This document shows, in pieces, positions 7,264 through 13,804 of a stretch of 19,213 bases of DNA (within the stretch, counting starts at the first letter, position 1; each line of letters begins with the position of its first letter). The DNA lies in assembly GCA_038751365.1 (NCBI GenBank), contig JBCDGH010000024.1, positions 1-19,213 on the forward strand, given 5' to 3'. The position numbers were made by a program, and so were the translations under genes. The stretch is from JBCDGH01 sp038751365 (GTDB taxonomy: Bacteria; Patescibacteriota; JACMRA01). Below the pieces are notes generated by a model. The model worked only from the letters and a program-made list of their open reading frames with translations, searched no databases and was not told the DNA's origin.

Positions 7264-7270
7264 TACTATT

Positions 7271-7855
7271 ATGCAATTATCAGATGTTGACATTCGTCGA
7301 TCACTTCAGACTCAAGAAATCTTTATTAGCGATTTTGATGAGCAAAGATTGCAGCCCGCTAGTTATGATGTTTTGCTTGGGAATGAGTTTTTAGTATTTA
7401 AAAGTCATAAATTAGGTGCGATCGATCCTAAAAAATCTATATCTGAGCACATGTACAAAATTACCCTGAAATCGTCAGAGGACTATTTTACTATTCATCC
7501 TAACGAGTTTGTGCTAGCAGTGACTCAAGATAAATTCGGATCCAAAGCTAAGCATGCAGTACAATTGATGGGAAAAAGTAGTTTAGCTAGGTTAGGTTTG
7601 ATTGTACACACTACAGCTGGTTTTATAGATCCTGGTAACATTTTGAATGCTACACTTGAGTTAGTGAATGTGAATAATGTAGCTATTCAGTTATATCCAG
7701 GGATGAAAATTGGGCAAATTGCTTTTTATGAGTTGAAGACTCCATCCGAAAGAACCTACGGTCATAAAGATTTGAATAGTAAGTATTTTCAAGCCGAGTC
7801 AGTACAGGCTAGCGAAATGTGGAAGAATTTTGATGCTGATGGAAAACCGATTTAG
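7271..7855 (+). CDS. dcd: dCTP deaminase, possibly bifunctional (dUMP-forming)
   Basis: 194 residues, the family length. Motifs: LQPASYDVLLG (27-37), GKSSLARLGL (101-110), HTTAGFIDPG (113-122), TLELVN with the catalytic Glu (E130), and YPGMKIGQI (142-150). It deaminates dCTP to dUTP, supplying dUMP for thymidylate synthesis. HTTAGFIDPG is closer to the bifunctional deaminase/diphosphatase of Mycobacterium type than to the HVTAHRIDPG of E. coli, so direct dUMP formation is plausible but inferred. The loop after IDPG reads NILNA instead of the usual FEG/FSG. The usual C-terminal GKYQ is SKYFQ. Its genomic partner, a ThyX-like gene, is 64 bases downstream. A frame shifted by -1 at GGA-AAA near the end stays open for 21 codons past the stop. 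Confidence 0.93.
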   Translation: MQLSDVDIRRSLQTQEIFISDFDEQRLQPASYDVLLGNEFLVFKSHKLGAIDPKKSISEHMYKITLKSSEDYFTIHPNEFVLAVTQDKFGSKAKHAVQLMGKSSLARLGLIVHTTAGFIDPGNILNATLELVNVNNVAIQLYPGMKIGQIAFYELKTPSERTYGHKDLNSKYFQAESVQASEMWKNFDADGKPI

Positions 7856-7919
7856 AAATACTACAAGAAATTCCTAATATCGATGGTGAGTTTAATATGC
7901 TAGAGATTTAATTAAATAT

Positions 7920-9596
7920 ATGCTTCTACCTTCTTATTTTCAACTGTCATTATCAAATCCTGATGAAACTGGGTTAGTCTTGGTATCTTTAATAGACTCA
8001 AGAACTGGTTTTATTGTTAGAACTGCCCTACCGAACTCAGGAGTTCAAACAGCTTCAATCATGGCCTTCGCTGGTGCTCGGTATTCTCGCTCTTCAATTA
8101 CTGCAAATGAGCTATTTAAAGAGATAAAAGATGCTGATAGAACAGCTAATGAAAGATTATCAACAATTTTCAGGAACTATGGGCACGCTTCGGTAGCCGA
8201 TATGGCCCAGCTCTTTGCCTATATAGAGAATATACCTCAACTATACGCATGTAAATTCTATAATGAGACCTCTATTGGTGGAGGTCAAGAAAGATCTACT
8301 CGATACCAAGACTTTAGTGATTCTGTTGTAGAAGGCTTGGATCGACAAATAAATGAAACAACTTTACTTCAAGTTCATGAATCTACAGAATATATAGAAG
8401 TTAATGAGGATTATAAAGAGTTACAATCAATAGCCTTAAACAACTACCGAAAGCATGTAGACTTGCTAACAGAAAAATTGGCTGAAGTCTACGAAGTAGA
8501 TACCACTGATAAAAAACAAAAAAGTGCCTTAACAGCCAGAGTCTTTGATTGTGCTCGATATTTTTTACCTAATGGAACATGCAATAGAACCTCAATATGT
8601 TGGATTACCTCAGCCAGAGAGTGGGCTAGAATAATTTCTCAATTCAAATCTCAGAAAGACTTTAATTTACAGTACCTAGCTGAGCAGCTAGAGTTTTTAT
8701 TTGCTCCTGATCAAGAAGTTGCAAAAAACCATGGATATCAACCCGAAGCTGCTGATCTAATACGTTATACTAAGGCTGATGAAACTACTAGTAACAACAT
8801 AAAGTATCTAAAGGAGTTTTTGGTGGAAGCCGGTTTTGAATCTGAAGCCGAGTTTGATCAAGATCAGATGTTTAAGCCAGTGTCAGTTAAGCTTCTTGAT
8901 GCGAGTATTTCTGCTGGCACAAAAATAGTTGCTCAAAATATTCTAAGTATCTATCCAACTTTAGACGAGAATTGGCTATTGCAGTGGATCACTGAACTTG
9001 ATAATAAGCAAAAAAAAGAACTATCAGAAAAATTATTACAAAACTATGATCATCATCGTCAGATGGGTAATCAGTTTAGAGTCAATACTCACAGCTTTGT
9101 AGTATATTGCTCAATTGGAGAAGGTAGAGATTTGAATAGACACAGAGCTTGGGGTAGATTTATGCCTATGCTTGCTAGTGAGCAAAATTACTATAATCAT
9201 CTCGACTCAGGATACACACTACCAATGTACTTGTCAGAGAATAGTGTGCTAGATACTCAAAGGCAAATTTTTGAAGAAGATCTACAGAATTACTATAAGA
9301 AGTTGAGACTATTTACTGACAAAACCAAAGAGATTGCGTGGTTTCCCCATCATTTGATTCTGCAGTTATTACCTTTTGCTAGCATTATGAAAATATGGTT
9401 TCACGGATCTCCTAAAGAAATTAGTTACTTAACTAAACTAAGAGTCAGACCTGGTGGACATATAAACTATCGAGCAATAGCCTACTTTATGTCTAGAGAA
9501 GCTGCAAAAAGTGATAACCTACTACAAGGTCTATCTATAGATGAAAGTAAGCAGCCAGATCCAACCTCTAGAACTGAATTTTTGGATAGAAGTTAG
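7920..9596 (+). CDS. thyX: tandem ThyX-like protein (flavin-dependent thymidylate synthase family)
   Basis: 558 residues, over twice a normal ThyX (about 220-250). Half 1 (about 40-290) has YGHASVADMAQLFAYIENIPQ (87-107) and GGQERSTRY (121-129), matching the ThyX His-x-Ser helix and the SxRY end of the RHR-X7-SxRY motif. At the RHR position it reads ETS. Half 2 (about 325-535) has THSFVVYCSIGEGRD (390-404) and RHR (407-409), but the SxRY position reads MLAS. LTKLRVRPGGHINYR (504-518) resembles the ThyX C-terminal LR-x-x-x-x-AQ-x-EIR. So each half keeps one part of the motif. ThyX makes dTMP from dUMP with FAD, NADPH and methylene-tetrahydrofolate, with sites at subunit interfaces. Following dcd, this role fits; activity of the rearranged form is inferred. 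Confidence 0.85.
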   Translation: MLLPSYFQLSLSNPDETGLVLVSLIDSRTGFIVRTALPNSGVQTASIMAFAGARYSRSSITANELFKEIKDADRTANERLSTIFRNYGHASVADMAQLFAYIENIPQLYACKFYNETSIGGGQERSTRYQDFSDSVVEGLDRQINETTLLQVHESTEYIEVNEDYKELQSIALNNYRKHVDLLTEKLAEVYEVDTTDKKQKSALTARVFDCARYFLPNGTCNRTSICWITSAREWARIISQFKSQKDFNLQYLAEQLEFLFAPDQEVAKNHGYQPEAADLIRYTKADETTSNNIKYLKEFLVEAGFESEAEFDQDQMFKPVSVKLLDASISAGTKIVAQNILSIYPTLDENWLLQWITELDNKQKKELSEKLLQNYDHHRQMGNQFRVNTHSFVVYCSIGEGRDLNRHRAWGRFMPMLASEQNYYNHLDSGYTLPMYLSENSVLDTQRQIFEEDLQNYYKKLRLFTDKTKEIAWFPHHLILQLLPFASIMKIWFHGSPKEISYLTKLRVRPGGHINYRAIAYFMSREAAKSDNLLQGLSIDESKQPDPTSRTEFLDRS

Positions 9597-9641
9597 TTAT
9601 TAATAATTCTTGATTTATATGCTAATAAGGGGCATAACTCC

Positions 9642-9670
9642 TTGACAAAAGCACTTTCTTTATTTTAAAT
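9642..9670 (+). promoter_or_regulatory. promoter of the infA ribosomal operon
   Basis: TTGACA (9642-9647), 17 bases, TTAAAT (9665-9670; 4 of 6). Predicted start near 9677, about 29 bases before the GTG of infA. An imperfect inverted repeat (9627-9643, AAGGGG/CTCCTT) runs into the -35 box and could be an operator. Confidence 0.6.
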
Positions 9671-9705
9671 CGAACTATTGTTTACTAACTGCAACTACGT
9701 CAATC

Positions 9706-10047
9706 GTGAATACTCAATCTTCGAAAAGTTCTAAAAGCAAGCCTCAAATCAGGTCTAGAAGCGCAAATAGAAGGAGACAAAGGCAAAGACAGAACGAACG
9801 TCGAGAAGACAGAATTTATTTAGACGGCAAAGTAGTTGAAACACTACCTGGAACAAAATTCAGAGTCAAAGTAGATCGTACTAAAGGTTTAGATCCACTT
9901 ATAGTTGATTGCCAAGTTAAGACTTTATTCAAGGTAAAGAATATAAAGATTATTAAAGGCGACTTCGTTACTGTGGAAGTAGATCCTGAGTTAGACCTTG
10001 ATCCAGAAAACAATTTAGCGAAAGGTGTCATAATCCAAAGAATGTAG
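9706..10047 (+). CDS. infA: translation initiation factor IF-1 with a basic N-terminal extension
   Basis: 113 residues against about 72 for typical IF-1. The OB fold occupies about 34-113: DRIYLDGKVVETLPGTKFRV (35-54) matches the conserved VxGxVVExLPNxxFRV, KNIKIIKGDFVTVEV (78-92) matches IRILPGDxVxVE, and KGVIIQR (106-112) matches GRIxxR. IF-1 occupies the A site of the 30S subunit during initiation. The first 33 residues are Ser/Lys then Arg/Gln rich (RRRQRQRQ) and not part of normal IF-1. No Met lies between the GTG start and the OB fold, so the extension is likely real. It is the only gene here with a GTG start, and the preceding base is C rather than T. First gene of the ribosomal operon. 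Confidence 0.92.
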   Translation: MNTQSSKSSKSKPQIRSRSANRRRQRQRQNERREDRIYLDGKVVETLPGTKFRVKVDRTKGLDPLIVDCQVKTLFKVKNIKIIKGDFVTVEVDPELDLDPENNLAKGVIIQRM

Positions 10048-10056
10048 AAACATATT

Positions 10057-10245
10057 ATGAAAGTACAAGTCTCACTAAAAGGCAGAGGTAAAAAATTGTC
10101 CCGCAAAGGCAGATTGGCTCAGGGTTACTATGCTAGGAGGCAAGGTATATTAAGATTTTATGCGTTTGACGACGCTCCCTTAGGAAATAAGATTAACTCG
10201 AGACAACCTATACCATTAAAGAAGAAAAAGAAATTGAAGTATTAA
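10057..10245 (+). CDS. rpmJ: probable, very divergent ribosomal protein bL36
   Basis: 62 residues, strongly basic, no Cys. It sits in the slot normally held by rpmJ, between infA and rpsM. The first residues MKVQVSLKGRGKK parallel MKVRASVKKRC of bL36. Further on, RRQGILRFYAF parallels RRKGVVYVIC, and INSRQP parallels the final HKQRQG. There is an insertion of roughly ten residues between these blocks and a Lys-rich tail, so it is longer than bL36 (about 37-38). All four zinc ligands of standard bL36 are missing; Cys-free bL36 forms exist elsewhere. Position supports the call more than sequence does. The alternative is an unrelated small basic ribosome-associated protein. Confidence 0.55.
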   Translation: MKVQVSLKGRGKKLSRKGRLAQGYYARRQGILRFYAFDDAPLGNKINSRQPIPLKKKKKLKY

Positions 10246-10252
10246 TTAGATT

Positions 10253-10642
10253 ATGATACGTATTGCTGGTGTTAACCTAAATCCACAGAAGCATATTAAA
10301 TTTACCCTAACTGGTATTAAAGGAATTGGTAAATCTAACGTGAAACAAATACTTAATCATTTTAGCTGGGAGAGCAACATTACTCTATCGAGCTTATCTG
10401 AGCAGCAGGTAGTTGATTTGAGGAATTACATTGAATCAAATTTTGTTATTGAAGCAGATCTGAGGAGGCAAAAGATTACTAATATTAAAAGATTAACCGA
10501 TCTTAATACTTGGAGAGGTTTGAGGCATAAATTGCACTTACCAGTGAGAGGACAGACAACTAGAACTAATTCTAGAACATGTAGAGGTAATGTTCGTAAT
10601 ACTGGAGGAAGTGGTAAAACAAAGGCTGCTTCTAAAACATAA
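10253..10642 (+). CDS. rpsM: 30S ribosomal protein uS13
   Basis: 129 residues, near the usual 115-125. Clear motifs: MIRIAGVNL at the start, the helix-hairpin-helix GIKGIGKSNVKQIL (21-34), RRQKITNIKRLTDLNTWRGLRHKLHLPVRGQ (about 66-96) and the basic TRTNSRT tail that reaches toward tRNA in the P site. uS13 sits in the 30S head and contacts uS19 and the 50S bridge. It begins 7 bases after the putative rpmJ, has no Shine-Dalgarno and a T before ATG. The tail ends in a Gly/Lys/Ala-rich segment slightly longer than usual. Confidence 0.97.
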   Translation: MIRIAGVNLNPQKHIKFTLTGIKGIGKSNVKQILNHFSWESNITLSSLSEQQVVDLRNYIESNFVIEADLRRQKITNIKRLTDLNTWRGLRHKLHLPVRGQTTRTNSRTCRGNVRNTGGSGKTKAASKT

Positions 10643-10671
10643 TTGATAAGCTAATTTTGATATATTGACGT

Positions 10672-11076
10672 ATGGCTAGAAAGCAGACTGTTAAACTAAA
10701 AACTAATAAGAAGACTAGAATTAAGCAAAAATATCCTATTGTTAGAATATTCTTGAGGGCTGAATTTAATAATAGTATTGTTACTCTTACTGATTTACAA
10801 GGTAAGGTAATTGCTTGGACTAGCAGCGGGAAAGTAGGGTTTAAAGGCTCTAAAAAATCAACTCCTTTTGCGGCTCAAAAAGCTACTGAAGAAATTTTAG
10901 AAAGAGTTAGGCAGGTGGAAGCCTCCACGGTACATCTTGAGATAGATGGTGCTGGAATGGGTAGAGATTCTTTCCTAAGGACTATTCAAGCTACAGATCT
11001 AATGATTGAAAGTATTAAGGATGTTACGGGTTTCCCGTTCGGAGGTGTAAGACCAAAGAAAAAAAGAAGAGTCTAG
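10672..11076 (+). CDS. rpsK: 30S ribosomal protein uS11 lacking the conserved Asn-Gly
   Basis: 134 residues. Family features: a basic N-terminus, FNNSIVTLTDLQGKVIAWTSSGKVGFKGSKKSTPFAAQ (32-69), GAGMGRDSFLRTI (93-105) and the C-terminal RPKKKRRV (127-134). It belongs to the 30S platform near the E site. Odd point: the usual PHNGCRPPKKRRV reads PFGGVRPKKKRRV, so the His-Asn of E. coli (Asn119, converted to isoaspartate there) is Phe-Gly here; codons TTC GGA GGT (11038-11046) show it directly. A Lys also replaces the second Pro. The rest of the protein is ordinary, so this does not look like decay. Confidence 0.97.
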   Translation: MARKQTVKLKTNKKTRIKQKYPIVRIFLRAEFNNSIVTLTDLQGKVIAWTSSGKVGFKGSKKSTPFAAQKATEEILERVRQVEASTVHLEIDGAGMGRDSFLRTIQATDLMIESIKDVTGFPFGGVRPKKKRRV

Positions 11077-11102
11077 TTAAAATTGAATTTCTATAACATA
11101 AT

Positions 11103-11735
11103 ATGGCAAGATACACAGGTAGCAAAACTAAATTATCCAAAAGAGTGGGAAGAGATCTATTTCTTAAAGGTTCTAGAAGTTACTCGGCAAAAAGTGATTA
11201 TCCTAAAAGACCAAATAGAGCCGGTGAACACTCTAGGTCTAGACCTAAGAAAGTCTCTGAGTATGGCAAGCAGCTCCTTGAGAAACAGGCTCTTAGATAT
11301 ACCTATGGTTTGGTAGAAAAGCAACTAGCTAATCTATTTAAGAAAGCTTTTAAACAGACTGGGGATACGGGTAAGATAGCTCTTACTAATCTTGAAAGAC
11401 GAATTGATAATGTAATTTATAGAGGGGGGTTAGCCAATTCTCGGTCTCAAGCAAGGCAACTTGTAAATCACGGTCATTTTGAAGTCAACGGCAGGCGAGT
11501 TAATATTCCTTCCTTCCTTGTATCGGTAAATGATGTAATAAGCGTTAAAGAAAACAAGAAAAAGAATCCTTTTTGGCAGAATTTTAAATTAGAAGTTCCG
11601 AATAAATTGCCTAGTTGGATCGAAGGTTCGAAGAAAAGCGAGTTGAAAATTATAAATTTACCTTTAGAAGCTGATCTGCCTGATGACTTTAAGGTAGGGG
11701 CTATAGTTGAATTTTATTCTAGAAAAGTGGCGTAA
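11103..11735 (+). CDS. rpsD: 30S ribosomal protein uS4, zinc-free type
   Basis: 210 residues, the family norm. The N-terminal domain has VGRDLFLKGSRSYS without the Cys cluster found in zinc-binding uS4, then KVSEYGKQLLEKQALRYTYGLVEKQ (about 50-74). The S4 RNA-binding domain covers about 99-165, with LERRIDNVIYRGGLANSRSQARQLVNHGHFEVNGRRVNIPS. uS4 starts 30S assembly by binding 16S rRNA and, in many bacteria, represses its own operon. In most bacteria rpoA and rplQ follow; here rpsP comes next after 23 bases. T precedes the ATG. Confidence 0.97.
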   Translation: MARYTGSKTKLSKRVGRDLFLKGSRSYSAKSDYPKRPNRAGEHSRSRPKKVSEYGKQLLEKQALRYTYGLVEKQLANLFKKAFKQTGDTGKIALTNLERRIDNVIYRGGLANSRSQARQLVNHGHFEVNGRRVNIPSFLVSVNDVISVKENKKKNPFWQNFKLEVPNKLPSWIEGSKKSELKIINLPLEADLPDDFKVGAIVEFYSRKVA

Positions 11736-11758
11736 AGTAGTGTAAGCAAATTAGAATT

Positions 11759-11995
11759 ATGTTAGTTATTAGGTTCAAACCCATAGGAAGAAAACACTCA
11801 AAGATGTATCGTATAGTCGCAGCATATAAGAGATCTCATCCTACTAAAAAATACTTAGAAAGTTTAGGCTGGTACAATCCTTACACTAAAGAATGCTCTA
11901 TTAACAAGGAAAAGCTACAGAAATATTTAGATCTCAATATTGAAATATCCAATTCAGTTAGGAGCCTATTAATAAGACAGAAGCTCCTTACGTAG
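11759..11995 (+). CDS. rpsP: 30S ribosomal protein bS16
   Basis: 78 residues, within the normal 75-90. The start MLVIRFKPIGRKHSKMYRIVAAYKRSHPTKKYLESLGWYNPYTK (1-44) follows the bS16 pattern: IRL, G, the basic loop, YRIV, and the E-x-L-G-x-YNP block. The C-terminal half has INKEKLQKYLDLNIEISNSVRSLL, matching the section with two helices and S-x-x-V-x-x-L. bS16 is an assembly protein of the 30S body. Pairing with khpA is common (rpsP-khpA in many Gram-positive bacteria), but here the pair is attached to the infA-rpsD operon instead of trmD-rplS. Confidence 0.95.
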   Translation: MLVIRFKPIGRKHSKMYRIVAAYKRSHPTKKYLESLGWYNPYTKECSINKEKLQKYLDLNIEISNSVRSLLIRQKLLT

Positions 11996-12039
11996 CGAAT
12001 TGTTATTTACTTTGTAGACAAATTTAATAATATTTTATT

Positions 12040-12441
12040 ATGACAGATTCTTTAGAAAATACAGTTGATACTCAAATTTTACACGATATTTTAGCAAACT
12101 TAGTTACTGAGCCAGATAATATTAAGGTTGGACGAGAATTAGATGAGCAGGGGGTGTTATTGACTGTGATTGTAGACGCTAAGGACATGGGTATTGTTAT
12201 TGGTAGGAATGGTAGTATGGCTACTGCTATTAGAACCGTTATGAGAGCTGTAGGAAAGGCTAATAAAATGAATTTAAGGTTGCACTTCTTAGAACCTGAC
12301 GGTAGTGTACGTTATGGAGACAAGGAAGTACATGGTAATACTACCAATAGTGCAAGTGTTAAAAGTGACTACCCACAATCGGCTACAGCTACTAGTTCTC
12401 AAACAATAGAGGAGGATTTGTCAGACTTTGTTATCAATTAG
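12040..12441 (+). CDS. khpA: KH-domain RNA-binding protein KhpA
   Basis: 133 residues; typical KhpA has about 75-80. Residues 14-85 form one KH domain: ILHDILANLVTEPDNIKVG, then VIVDAKDMGIVIGRNGSM with the GRNG loop (55-58), then AIRTVMRAVG. It binds RNA in the cytoplasm; in other bacteria it works with KhpB in small-RNA and cell-elongation control. Beyond residue 85 lies a Ser/Thr-rich tail ending in an acidic DLSDF segment, which looks disordered and is an addition to the family core. It is the last gene of the ribosomal operon. After its stop is a weak hairpin (ACAACC / GGTTTGT, about 12451-12486) ending in TTTT. Confidence 0.93.
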   Translation: MTDSLENTVDTQILHDILANLVTEPDNIKVGRELDEQGVLLTVIVDAKDMGIVIGRNGSMATAIRTVMRAVGKANKMNLRLHFLEPDGSVRYGDKEVHGNTTNSASVKSDYPQSATATSSQTIEEDLSDFVIN

Positions 12442-12483
12442 CTGATTCTTTACAACCTAGGTGCAAAATAAAGATGGTTTGTT

Positions 12484-12512
12484 TTGACAAAAATAAGTTA
12501 TGTCGATTTAGG
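12484..12512 (+). promoter_or_regulatory. possible promoter for transaldolase
   Basis: A perfect TTGACA (12484-12489) stands upstream of tal. At 17 bases the -10 position reads TTTAGG, a poor match, and better A/T-rich hexamers lie too far away. Only the -35 is convincing. Confidence 0.3.
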
Positions 12513-12555
12513 TATTGATATAGTAACTTAGTTCTTATAAATCAATACTAATTTT

Positions 12556-13425
12556 ATGGAAAGATCAGATAGGCTTAAGTCAAAAATTTTTCTAGATAGC
12601 GGTAGCTCATCTGAGACCGCTGAGGCTATTAATCTTCTTGGATTCTTAGATGGGCAGACCACAAATCCAACTTTGATATCTAAAAATACAAAGGCTAAAG
12701 AAAGATTGCAATCAGGGGGTAAATTTACTGATTCTGAAATCTACGCTTTCTATAAGTCGGTTGTTACTGAAATTGCTGAACAAATACCTCAAGGCTCTGT
12801 TTCTATTGAGGTCTACGCTGATTCGGATACCAGTTCTGAACAAATGTATACTCAAGCTCTTGAGATGTATAACTGGATTCCTAATGCACATATTAAGTTT
12901 CCCACAAATAGAGCTGGTCTGGAAGCCGCTTCTAGATTTAGTCAACAAAATAGTGGCAGAGTCAATATGACTTTAGGTTTTACTCAAGACCAGGGTGCGG
13001 CAGTCTACAGTGCCACTAAAGGAGCTGGTAAGGGGCAGGTATATTATTCATCCTTTGTAGGTAGGCTATTTGATAAAGGTATAGATGGTATTGAGCAGCT
13101 TGCTAATTGTAAGAAAATGTACAGTATATCAGATAATCATGTAGAAGTCCTAGCTTGCAGCTTTCGTAACTTAGATCAATTTTTGGCTAGCTTGTATCTA
13201 GGAGTTGATATTATTACAGCTTCGTTAGATATTCTTAAGAAATGGGCTGATACTGGTTTTTATATACCTGATGAGGCTTTTAATTATGAATCTAAGGGTT
13301 TAGTAAAGCCTGAATACAAAAGATTAGATTTAGACCAGCAATGGGATACCTTCGAAATTGAAAATCAGATGACCAATGTAGGTATTGAGAAATTCGCTAA
13401 AGACTGGAATGCTTTAGTTAGCTAG
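12556..13425 (+). CDS. tal: transaldolase
   Basis: 289 residues, between the small TalC type (about 220) and classical transaldolase (about 320-380). Motifs of the barrel are all present: IFLDSGS (11-17), LDGQTTNPTLIS (31-42), SIEVYAD (83-89), HIKFPTN with the Schiff-base Lys (K114), GRVNMTLGFTQDQGAAV (134-150), SSFVGRLFDKG (165-175), and EVLACSFRNLDQF near residue 200. It moves a dihydroxyacetone unit between sugar phosphates in the non-oxidative pentose phosphate pathway. HIKFPT replaces the more common VKIPxT. Its last four bases overlap the convergent riboflavin kinase gene. Confidence 0.94.
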   Translation: MERSDRLKSKIFLDSGSSSETAEAINLLGFLDGQTTNPTLISKNTKAKERLQSGGKFTDSEIYAFYKSVVTEIAEQIPQGSVSIEVYADSDTSSEQMYTQALEMYNWIPNAHIKFPTNRAGLEAASRFSQQNSGRVNMTLGFTQDQGAAVYSATKGAGKGQVYYSSFVGRLFDKGIDGIEQLANCKKMYSISDNHVEVLACSFRNLDQFLASLYLGVDIITASLDILKKWADTGFYIPDEAFNYESKGLVKPEYKRLDLDQQWDTFEIENQMTNVGIEKFAKDWNALVS

Positions 13426-13802
13426 AGTCTAATTTTTAGACTTACATCTCTTACATCTCTAACAATTTGCTCAGTGAGATTTTGGAGTGAAGTAAATTTC
13501 TGCACATCTCTAATTTTGTGAATTAAAGTAAGAATTACCTTTTGCTTATAAATATCTTTATTGAAGTTGAGAATATAAGATTCTATTGTTGGTTCGTTTC
13601 GATTGAATGTGGCTGCAGGACCTATATTTGTAGCTGCTTTGTAGACACTACCATGTACATCAATTTTAGAAGCATATACACCGTACTCTAAGCTATTCAA
13701 AAAATAATTTAGAGGTTTGATATTAGCAGTGGGAAAACCTATTAATCTTCCTCTTTTCTGACCATGAATAACCATACCTTCTATTGTAAAAGGCAAGTTC
13801 AT
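13422..13802 (-). CDS. ribF: stand-alone riboflavin kinase
   Basis: 126 residues, the size of the kinase domain only. Motifs: GMVIHGQKRGRLIGFPTANI (9-28) with the PTAN nucleotide/metal loop (24-27), YGVYAS (40-45), TNIGPAATF (58-66; usually NIGxxPTF), and a Glu in TIESYILNF (72-80) that matches the catalytic Glu. The C-terminal helix region has IRDVQKFTSLQNLTEQI. It phosphorylates riboflavin to FMN. The FMN adenylyltransferase domain that normally precedes it in bacterial RibF is absent, as in eukaryotic or archaeal-style separation, so FAD must be made by another protein or taken up. It starts 2 bases after the previous minus-strand gene ends. The gene symbol refers to the kinase half only. 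Confidence 0.9.
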   Translation of the reverse strand: MNLPFTIEGMVIHGQKRGRLIGFPTANIKPLNYFLNSLEYGVYASKIDVHGSVYKAATNIGPAATFNRNEPTIESYILNFNKDIYKQKVILTLIHKIRDVQKFTSLQNLTEQIVRDVRDVSLKIRL

Positions 13803-13804
13803 AT

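Noticed and set aside
9816..10106. 96-codon minus frame over infA and rpmJ
   Set aside because: It is antisense to IF-1, with no independent signals.
11083..11316. 77-codon open frame on the + strand
   Set aside because: It overlaps the start of rpsD in another frame; rpsD is unmistakable.
11770..11785. tRNA T-arm-like GGTTCAAACCC
   Set aside because: It lies inside rpsP in the correct coding frame, and no acceptor or anticodon arm surrounds it.
12712..12970. open frames within transaldolase on both strands
   Set aside because: They overlap the well-supported transaldolase barrel.
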